Source: an uncultured Prevotellaceae bacterium (GTDB taxonomy: Bacteria; Bacteroidota; Bacteroidia; Bacteroidales; Bacteroidaceae). From it: a stretch of DNA of 35,938 nucleotides. The translations under genes and the position numbers were made by a program. Location: contig CADASP010000037.1 in the NCBI GenBank assembly GCA_902790625.1, positions 1 through 35,938 on the forward strand, written 5' to 3'. The stretch's first letter is position 1. Each line of letters starts with the position of its first letter. The notes under the pieces were generated by a model. It was not told the origin of the DNA. It saw only the letters and a program-made list of their open reading frames with translations, and did not search any database. This document shows, piece after piece, positions 7,331 through 18,230 of this stretch.

Positions 7331-7388
7331 CTAGTTTTACTAGTGATGCTAGTTTTACTAGAGGAATTAGGATGGCTAGAATTACTAG
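7331..7388. repeat. Triple CTAG-box repeat upstream of rpoB
   Basis: CTAGTTTTACTAG occurs at 7331-7343 and 7349-7361, and CTAGAATTACTAG at 7376-7388. Each unit has CTAG at both ends, so each is near-palindromic, and they end 21 nt before the rpoB start. They could form small hairpins or bind a protein; the function is unknown. Confidence 0.7.
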
Positions 7389-7409
7389 AAACAACATCAT
7401 TAATCATAT

Positions 7410-10400
7410 ATGGCTTCAAAAGTAATAGACAAAAGAGTAAACTTCGGCAGCGTGAAGAACCCCATGCCCCTGCCCGATTTCCTCGATGTTCAGTTAAAGT
7501 CGTTTCAGGACTTCCTGCAATTAGACACACCGCCTGAGGAACGCAAGAACGACGGATTGTATAAGGTGTTCTCAGAGAACTTCCCTATCACCGACACGCG
7601 CAACAGCTTTGTTCTTGAGTTCTTGGATTACTATATCGACCCGCCACGCTACACCATCGAAGAATGCTTGGAGCGCGGTCTGACGTATAGCGTGCCCCTG
7701 AAGGCCAAGCTAAAGTTGTATTGCACCGACCCCGACCACGTAGACTTCCCCACCGTCATTCAGGATGTCTTCCTGGGTCCCATCCCCTACATGACTTCCA
7801 ACGGCACCTTTGTCATCAATGGAGCCGAGCGTGTTGTGGTGTCGCAGCTGCACCGCTCCCCTGGCGTGTTCTTCGGCCAGAACGTCCACGCCAACGGAAC
7901 ACTGCTCTATTCGGCACGCATCATCCCCTTCAAGGGGTCGTGGATTGAGTTTGCCACCGACATCAACAACGTGATGTATGCCTATATCGACCGCAAGAAG
8001 AAGCTGCCCGTCACCACGCTGCTGCGTGCCATCGGCTTCGAGAACGATAAGGACATCCTGCAAATCTTCGACCTCGCAGAAGAGGTGAAGGTGAACAAGG
8101 CCGCCCTGAAGAAGGTGGTGGGCAGCAAGCTCGCAGCCCGTGTGCTGAAGAGCTGGAACGAGGACTTCGTCGACGAGGACACGGGCGAAGTGGTGTCGGT
8201 GGAGCGCAATGAGGTGATCATGGATCGCGAAACGCTCATCACCGAAGACAACGTTGAGGACATCCTGGAGAGTGGTGCACAAACCATCCTCGTGCACAAG
8301 GACGAGGCCGTGGCACAGGACTACAGCATCATCTTCAACACGCTGGCCAAAGACCCCAGCAACTCGGAGAAAGAGGCCGTCATCCACATCTATCGCCAGC
8401 TGCGCAATGCCGACCCTGCCGACGATGCCAGTGCCCGCGAAGTCATCCAGAACCTGTTCTTCTCCGACAAGCGCTACGACCTGGGCGACGTAGGCCGCTA
8501 TCGCATCAACAAGAAACTTGGCCTGTCCACCGACATGGAAGTGCGTGTGCTGACCAAGGAGGACATCATAGAAATTATCAAATATCTTATTCAGCTCATC
8601 AACTCGAAGGCCACCGTCGATGATATCGACCATTTGTCGAACCGCCGTGTGCGCACCGTTGGCGAGCAGCTCAGCAACCAATTCTCTATCGGTTTGGCTC
8701 GTATGAGCCGCACCATCCGCGAGCGCATGAATGTTCGCGACAACGAGGTGTTCACTCCCACCGACCTCATCAACGCCAAAACCATTTCGAGCGTCATCAA
8801 CTCGTTCTTCGGCACCAACCCCCTCTCGCAGTTCATGGACCAGACGAACCCCCTGGCCGAGGTCACGCACAAGCGCCGCCTCTCCGCCCTGGGTCCTGGC
8901 GGTCTGAGCCGTGAGCGTGCCGGTTTTGAGGTGCGCGACGTTCACTATACACACTATGGCCGACTCTGTCCTATCGAGAGTCCTGAAGGCCCCAACATCG
9001 GCCTTATCTCCTCGCTTTGCGTCTATGCCAAGATCAACGAGCTGGGATTCATCCAGACCCCCTACCGCAAAGTGGAGAACGGCGTGGCCAACCTGAACAA
9101 CGACGACATCGTCTATCTGACAGCCGAGGACGAGGCCAACTACGTCATCGGACAGGGCAACGCCCCGCTGAACGACGACGGCACCTTCATCCGCGACGTG
9201 GTGAAATGCCGCCAGGATGCCGACTTCCCCGTGGTTCCTCCCACCGAAGTGAACCTCATGGACGTGTCGCCGCAGCAGATTGCCTCCATCGCCGCCTCGC
9301 TCATCCCCTTCCTTGAGCACGACGATGCCCACCGTGCACTGATGGGATCTAACATGATGCGCCAGGCAGTTCCCCTGCTCCACAACGAGGCCCCCATCGT
9401 GGGCACCGGCATTGAGCGCCAGGTGTGCGAGGATTCTCGCACCATGATCACCGCCGAGGGCGACGGCGTCATCGAGTATGTCGACGCCACCACCATCCGC
9501 ATCCTCTACGACCGCACCGACGACGAGGAGTTCGTCAGTTTCGAACCCGCGTTGAAGGAATACCGCATTCCCAAGTTTCGCCGCACCAACCAGAACATGA
9601 CCATCGACCTGCGTCCCATTTGCGACAAGGGCCAGCGTGTGAAGAAGGGCGACATCCTCACCGAAGGCTATGCCACCGAGAACGGCGAGCTGGCCCTCGG
9701 CCGCAACCTGCTGGTGGCCTACATGCCCTGGAAGGGTTACAACTACGAGGATGCCATCGTGCTCAACGAGCGCATCGTTCGCGAGGACATCCTCACCAGC
9801 GTCCACGTTGATGAGTACTCGCTCGACGTTCGTGAGACCAAGCGCGGCATGGAGGAGTTCACCTCCGACATTCCCAATGTAAGCGAAGAAGCCACGAAGG
9901 ACCTCGACGAGAATGGTATCATCCGCGTCGGTGCCCGTGTGGAGCCTGGCGACATCCTCATTGGCAAGATTTCGCCAAAGGGAGAGAGCGACCCCTCGCC
10001 CGAGGAGAAGCTGCTGAAAGCCATCTTCGGCGATAAGGCCGGCGACGTGAAGGACTCTTCGCTGAAGGCCAACCCGTCGCTCACGGGTGTCATCATCGAC
10101 AAGAAGCTCTTTGCCCGTGCCATCAAGACCCGCCAAACCAAGATACAGGACAAGCAGACGCTGGCCAAGATCGACGAGGAATACGAAGCCAAGGTGAACG
10201 ACCTGAAGGACATCCTCATCGACAAGCTGGCCGAGCTCACCAAGGGCAAGGTGTCGCAGGGCGTGAAGGACTACACCGGCGCCGAGGTCATCACCAAGGG
10301 CTCGAAGTTCACCATGACCATCCTGCGCAACCTGGAGTACGGCGACGTGCAGACCAACCAATGGACCAACGATGAGCACAAGAACAGCCTTATCGCCAAG

Positions 10401-11222
10401 CTCATCATTAATTATATGAAGAAGTTCAAGCTGCTCGATGCCGAGATGAAGCGCAAGAAGTTTGCCATCACCATTGGCGACGAGCTGCCCTCCGGCATTC
10501 TGCAGATGGCCAAGGTTTACGTTGCCAAGAAGCGCAAGATTGGCGTTGGCGACAAGCTCGCCGGACGCCACGGTAACAAGGGTATCGTGTCGAAGGTGGT
10601 GCGTCAGGAGGACATGCCGTTCCTCGAGGATGGCCGTCCCGTCGACCTGGTGCTCAACCCGCTGGGTGTGCCTTCGCGAATGAATCTTGGACAGATCTTC
10701 GAGGCCATCCTCGGCGCTGCTGGCAAGCGCATGGGCGTGAAGTTTGCCACCCCCATCTTCGACGGTGCCAAGCTCGCCGACTTGGCCGAATGGACTGACA
10801 AGGCTGGTCTGCCACGCCTCTGCTCCACACACCTCTACGATGGCGAGACGGGCGAGAAGTTCGACCAGCCCGCCACCGTGGGCATCACCTACTTCCTCAA
10901 GCTGGGCCACATGGTCGAGGACAAGATGCACGCCCGCTCCATCGGCCCCTACAGCCTCATCACGCAGCAGCCCCTTGGCGGTAAGGCCCAGTTCGGTGGC
11001 CAGCGCTTTGGTGAGATGGAAGTGTGGGCCCTCGAGGCCTTCGGTGCCAGCCACGTGCTGCAGGAGATACTTACTATCAAGTCTGATGATACCGTGGGCC
11101 GCTCCAAGGCCTACGAAGCAATTGTCAAAGGCGAGCCGATGCCCACACCGGGCATCCCCGAGTCGCTCAACGTGCTGCTGCACGAGCTGCGCGGCCTCGG
11201 CCTGAGCATCACCCTCGACTAA
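7410..11222 (+). CDS. rpoB: DNA-directed RNA polymerase beta subunit
   Basis: This 1270-residue subunit is full-length for Bacteroidota. The rifampicin pocket near residues 465-495 (LSQFMDQTNPLAEVTHKRRLSAL) keeps the Gln, Asp, His and Ser that mark the drug-sensitive form in E. coli. The active-site-side motif KRKIGVGDKLAGRHGNKG lies near residues 1040-1058, followed by RPVDLVLNPLGVPSRMN. The C-terminal clamp segment GGQRFGEMEVWALEAFGA ends the protein together with the HELRGLGL tail. It follows rplL through an attenuator-like leader and precedes rpoC, as nearly everywhere in bacteria. Strong preference for C at third codon positions creates a long false frame on the opposite strand. Confidence 0.98.
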   Translation: MASKVIDKRVNFGSVKNPMPLPDFLDVQLKSFQDFLQLDTPPEERKNDGLYKVFSENFPITDTRNSFVLEFLDYYIDPPRYTIEECLERGLTYSVPLKAKLKLYCTDPDHVDFPTVIQDVFLGPIPYMTSNGTFVINGAERVVVSQLHRSPGVFFGQNVHANGTLLYSARIIPFKGSWIEFATDINNVMYAYIDRKKKLPVTTLLRAIGFENDKDILQIFDLAEEVKVNKAALKKVVGSKLAARVLKSWNEDFVDEDTGEVVSVERNEVIMDRETLITEDNVEDILESGAQTILVHKDEAVAQDYSIIFNTLAKDPSNSEKEAVIHIYRQLRNADPADDASAREVIQNLFFSDKRYDLGDVGRYRINKKLGLSTDMEVRVLTKEDIIEIIKYLIQLINSKATVDDIDHLSNRRVRTVGEQLSNQFSIGLARMSRTIRERMNVRDNEVFTPTDLINAKTISSVINSFFGTNPLSQFMDQTNPLAEVTHKRRLSALGPGGLSRERAGFEVRDVHYTHYGRLCPIESPEGPNIGLISSLCVYAKINELGFIQTPYRKVENGVANLNNDDIVYLTAEDEANYVIGQGNAPLNDDGTFIRDVVKCRQDADFPVVPPTEVNLMDVSPQQIASIAASLIPFLEHDDAHRALMGSNMMRQAVPLLHNEAPIVGTGIERQVCEDSRTMITAEGDGVIEYVDATTIRILYDRTDDEEFVSFEPALKEYRIPKFRRTNQNMTIDLRPICDKGQRVKKGDILTEGYATENGELALGRNLLVAYMPWKGYNYEDAIVLNERIVREDILTSVHVDEYSLDVRETKRGMEEFTSDIPNVSEEATKDLDENGIIRVGARVEPGDILIGKISPKGESDPSPEEKLLKAIFGDKAGDVKDSSLKANPSLTGVIIDKKLFARAIKTRQTKIQDKQTLAKIDEEYEAKVNDLKDILIDKLAELTKGKVSQGVKDYTGAEVITKGSKFTMTILRNLEYGDVQTNQWTNDEHKNSLIAKLIINYMKKFKLLDAEMKRKKFAITIGDELPSGILQMAKVYVAKKRKIGVGDKLAGRHGNKGIVSKVVRQEDMPFLEDGRPVDLVLNPLGVPSRMNLGQIFEAILGAAGKRMGVKFATPIFDGAKLADLAEWTDKAGLPRLCSTHLYDGETGEKFDQPATVGITYFLKLGHMVEDKMHARSIGPYSLITQQPLGGKAQFGGQRFGEMEVWALEAFGASHVLQEILTIKSDDTVGRSKAYEAIVKGEPMPTPGIPESLNVLLHELRGLGLSITLD

Positions 11223-11237
11223 AGCATTGAGTCAAAG

Positions 11238-11351
11238 GAGTTCAGACGATAGTTTGGAGCAGGGAACCTGCTCCCTGCAAAGAAGGAGTGACAAGAGTAT
11301 TGTCTGAAACTTCTGAACTCCAGGACTCCTGAACTCCAGAACTCCAATATG
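11238..11351. repeat. rpoB-rpoC intergenic hairpins and CTGAACTCC words
   Basis: GGAGCAGG-GAA-CCTGCTCC at 11256-11274 is a perfect 8-bp triloop hairpin. Around it, GGAGTTCAGA at 11238-11247 faces a CTGAACTCC-type word repeated further along the 11300-11350 stretch. No T-run follows. A long gap with such structure between rpoB and rpoC could be an RNA-processing site; that is inference. Confidence 0.65.
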
Positions 11352-11372
11352 AAATAAAGAAGAAAAAGAAAT

Positions 11373-15701
<4,329 letters not shown>

Positions 15702-15725
15702 CCAGCTTATTCACACCTCATTCTT

Positions 15726-15758
15726 AAGCCGGAAGCCTTTGCGCTTCCGGCTTTTTTT
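15726..15758 (+). terminator. Intrinsic terminator after rpoC
   Basis: AAGCCGGAAGC at 15726-15736 pairs perfectly with GCTTCCGGCTT at 15743-15753 around a 6-nt loop, and the T-run reaches 15758. It closes the long tuf-to-rpoC block. Confidence 0.92.
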
Positions 15759-15760
15759 CG

Positions 15761-15935
15761 ACCTGCTACGGTTGAAAAGACGGTGAAGCAGTTTCCTCTC
15801 AATAGCCGTAGGTCGGAACGACCTGCGGCTATTGAGAGGAGACGCTTTGGATAAATCGCTCATGCTCGGCCATCTGCAAGCAAGCTTGCATGGCCCTCGC
15901 TCAATCGCGATTTTCAGCAACCGTACGTTTTTTTT
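15761..15935. other. Terminal-inverted-repeat element, copy 1: MITE or structured RNA
   Basis: TACGGTTGAAAAGACGGT (15767-15784) is exactly repeated at 34316-34333, and TACGGTTG pairs with CAACCGTA (15918-15925) at the far end. Inside are a 21-bp hairpin (15795-15815 with 15819-15839, one T-G, GAA loop) and a second arm, AAATCGC/GCGATTT (15853-15859 with 15907-15913) enclosing GGCCAT..GCAAGC/GCTTGC ATGGCC (15868-15895). Eight T follow at 15928-15935. On paper this is a three-way junction with a terminator-like tail. It starts directly after the rpoC terminator T-run. No coding frame or consensus promoter is evident. The rest of 15936-16073 shows nothing I can support. Confidence 0.6.
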
Positions 15936-16073
15936 GTTCTCGAAGACACGAAGCACAAGACTCATCATGTCTTCGTGTTCAGTTATTTTATGCGTCCACT
16001 TGAAAAAGTCTACAATGTTGTAGTACAAAGCGGAGCCACATTCCCGACCTTTGGTCGCCTACCCGTCGCCTTT

Positions 16074-16173
16074 CCCCTCCCTTCAAGGGGAGGGGCAGGG
16101 GTGGGGTCTGTATTATTTTCACTCGCAGAATGTTAGAGACCCCACCCCTAACCCCTCCCCTTGAAGGGAGGGG
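16074..16173. repeat. G/C-rich long inverted repeat
   Basis: The left arm 16074-16109 (CCCCTCCC TTCAAG GGGAGGGG then CAGGGGTGGGGTCT) is an almost perfect reverse complement of 16137-16173, with a 27-nt loop. Each arm is itself palindromic at its outer end. A related, diverged pair lies at 27697-27824. The type is a familiar dispersed intergenic repeat of Bacteroidales genomes, by recollection. Confidence 0.85.
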
Positions 16174-16236
16174 AGCGGCTGCGCATTGTTTTAGTGGTGC
16201 TGTGGGCTTTCGCAAATGGAATCAATTATCATTCGT

Positions 16237-16363
16237 GTAATTCGTTTCATTCGTTTCATTCGTTGTCAAAAACAAAATTCGTTTCATTCGTCCCATTCGT
16301 TGTCAGAGATAAATCCGCGTAATTCGTTTCATTCATCTCATTCGTTGTCAGAGATAAATCCGC
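16237..16363. repeat. Tandem ~45-nt repeats of ATTCGTTTCATTCG type
   Basis: Units at 16275-16318 and 16319-16363 both end in CATTCGTTGTCAGAGATAAATCCGC. A shorter unit at 16237-16274 precedes them and a decayed one follows to about 16385. Each unit is made of 10-nt ATTCGTTTC-like words. A translated frame through it is repetitive and unlike a protein. Nothing else recognisable lies between 16386 and 16520. Confidence 0.75.
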
Positions 16364-16520
16364 GTAATCCGTCGTCATTCGCCGTTGGAAAGGAGTTCGT
16401 TTTCATTCGTTTTTTGGTTGTTCTTGTTGCCTCTTGCGTTTCGCGTGCCCCTTCAGCGTGTCTCGGCCACTGCAAATTGGGAACGGACGTGGCGGAGCGG
16501 GGAAAAACACCGTGCCGTTT

Positions 16521-16570
16521 GGGTTGGGAGCGGCCGCCCCCATGATTGGCGCAGCGGCCGCTGCCAACCA
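16521..16570. repeat. GC-rich palindrome, second copy (REP-like)
   Basis: GCAGCGGCCGCTGC at 16551-16564 and GAGCGGCCGC at 16529-16538 are joined by CATGATTGGC. Read on the minus strand this follows the order of 44-87: TTGGCAGCGGCCGCTGC, CCAATCATG, G/C-rich run, CCCAACC. It is therefore the same family as 1-86, inverted. Confidence 0.7.
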
Positions 16571-16785
16571 GTTTTTACTCCTTATCCACACTCCCTCGTT
16601 ATTGTCGCGAAATATTTTGAGTCCCTTGATAAGGGGCGGCATTAAAGCGGGGATAAAAAAACAAATTCTTTTTGTTTTTCACTCGCTTATTCGTACCTTT
16701 GGCTGTCGCCGAAAGACTTGGATGCTATTCTGTTGAACACTTTTTAGCCCGCATGCATTTTGTTAGGTATTTTTTCTAAGAGAAA

Positions 16786-16817
16786 TTTGGTGGAACCGCA
16801 GAAAAGTCATAAATTTG
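16786..16817 (+). promoter_or_regulatory. Promoter of the serpin gene
   Basis: TTTG at 16786-16789 and TAAATTTG at 16810-16817, with a 20-nt spacer, are a perfect consensus match. The start would be near 16823, giving a leader of about 55 nt. Confidence 0.85.
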
Positions 16818-16877
16818 CAACGCGATATTAAAACGAACTAATCATCATATATAATAAACCCATAAAACCATACGATT

Positions 16878-18137
16878 ATGAAACTGAAGAATTTAGCTTG
16901 GCTGCTGACCGGTCTGCTGATGGTGGGCTGCAGCAGCGACGACGACAATGCCACTGAGAGTGGCAACACCGTGAACGGGACGAGCGTTGAGTCGGTGCTG
17001 GGCCTGACGGAGGAACAGCAAACGATGGTGGCTCCGCTGAACGACTTCTCCGTGCGACTGTTCCAGCAACAAAGCAGCGCGAAAGGCTACCACAGCACCG
17101 TGATTGCACCGCTGAGCACGGCCTTCGTGCTGGGCATGGTGAACGAGGGTGCCGAGGGCCAGACGAGCAATGAGATTGCCGCTGCCCTGGGCATGAAAGG
17201 CAAGGACAAGGCAACGGTGAGCCAGCTCTTCGCACAGTACATCAAGGCCATTCCCTCTGCCGACAACGACGTGACGGTGGCAATGGCCAACAACGTGTCG
17301 GTGAACAAGCTCTTCAGCCTGAGGGACAGCTACCAGACGGCGATGGAGAAGGACTACGGTGCATCGGTGTTCTCGCTCGACTTCACCACCTCTGAGGCCA
17401 CGACGGCCGTGAACAACTGGTGCAGCCAATACACGCGTGGGCTTATCCCCACCATCACCGACCGACTGGACCCCAACGACGTGCTCTGCCTGCTGAACGC
17501 CATCTATTTCAAAGCGCGCTGGGCCGACGCCTTCGACAAGAGCGAATCGCGTGGCTTGATGTTTACCAATGGCAACAGCCCCCAGGTGCTGACCGCCATG
17601 ACGAAGACGGCCACCATGCAGTATGGCGAGCAGCGTGGCATGCAAGCCTTGCGCCTGCCACTGGCCCACGGCCACTATGCCATGACCTTCGTGCTGCCCT
17701 CTGCCGATCAGGAGCTGTCGGCATTCGTCCGCACACTCACGGCAGAGCAGCTCGGTGCACTCTCGTTCAGCGAGCAGATGGTAGAAGCCTACATCCCCGT
17801 CTTCACCACCACGGTAGACACCGACCTGATTGGTCTGCTCAAGGGCATGGGCATCACTCGCCTGTTCAGCAAAGGCGCTGAGCTGGTCAACATGGTGAAA
17901 GGGGATGGCAACCTCTACGTGACGACGATGAAGCAGAACACGCGCCTCGGCGTGGATGAGGACGGCTGCGAGGGTGCCGCCGTGACGCTGGCCGAGCTCC
18001 AGATGGGTGCAGACATCGATGGCAAAGCCCAAGAGAAGAAGTTCTTCATCGCCAACCGCCCCTTCGTCTACTACATCAGCGAGGTGCAGAGCGGCACCAT
18101 CCTCTTCATGGGCCAGTTCTGCGGAGACATTAATTAA
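16878..18137 (+). CDS. Serpin-family protease inhibitor lipoprotein
   Basis: This 419-residue protein has a lipoprotein signal with Cys18 (GLLMVGC) followed at once by SSDDDN, an acid-rich start like the export signals of Bacteroidota surface lipoproteins. The serpin fold is clear: NAIYFKARWADAF, and the C-terminal FFIANRPFVYYISE...GTILFMGQ. The reactive-loop hinge at about residues 360-370 reads DEDGCEGAAVT, where consensus inhibitory serpins have E-E-G-T-E-A-A-A; P14 is Cys and P12 Gly. The small residues still allow loop insertion, so inhibition is plausible. The loop down to FFIANRPF seems longer than in alpha-1-antitrypsin, so P1 cannot be assigned. A likely role is trapping host or microbial serine or cysteine proteases at the cell surface; the target is unknown. 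Confidence 0.9.
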   Translation: MKLKNLAWLLTGLLMVGCSSDDDNATESGNTVNGTSVESVLGLTEEQQTMVAPLNDFSVRLFQQQSSAKGYHSTVIAPLSTAFVLGMVNEGAEGQTSNEIAAALGMKGKDKATVSQLFAQYIKAIPSADNDVTVAMANNVSVNKLFSLRDSYQTAMEKDYGASVFSLDFTTSEATTAVNNWCSQYTRGLIPTITDRLDPNDVLCLLNAIYFKARWADAFDKSESRGLMFTNGNSPQVLTAMTKTATMQYGEQRGMQALRLPLAHGHYAMTFVLPSADQELSAFVRTLTAEQLGALSFSEQMVEAYIPVFTTTVDTDLIGLLKGMGITRLFSKGAELVNMVKGDGNLYVTTMKQNTRLGVDEDGCEGAAVTLAELQMGADIDGKAQEKKFFIANRPFVYYISEVQSGTILFMGQFCGDIN

Positions 18138-18140
18138 ATG

Positions 18141-18230
18141 AAGAGTCTTTTTTAAATGAAGAATGAAGAATGAAGAATGAAGAGTGCGGAAGCAAATTCT
18201 TCATTCTTCATTCTTCATTCTTCACTTAAT
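18141..18230. terminator. Bidirectional hairpin between convergent genes
   Basis: Four GAATGAA-type words (about 18158-18184) face their reverse complements TTCATTCTTCATTC (about 18199-18224), and AGTCTTTTTTAA pairs roughly with TTAATAAGAGACT. The hairpin lies exactly where the serpin gene and the minus-strand gene converge and probably ends both transcripts. It overlaps the last codons of the minus-strand gene slightly. Confidence 0.7.

Noticed and set aside
7710..11183. A 1157-codon open frame antisense to rpoB
   Set aside because: It is a shadow of strong C/G third-position bias in rpoB; its translation is low-complexity (His, Val, Leu, Gly-rich) and matches no family.
16237..16363. Possible CRISPR array
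   Set aside because: Units are contiguous tandem copies without unique spacers, and no cas gene is in the window.
16216..16545. A 109-codon frame through the ATTCGTTTC repeats
   Set aside because: The translation is repeated FHSSHSLSEINPRN units that mirror the DNA repeat, with no sign of a protein beyond it.
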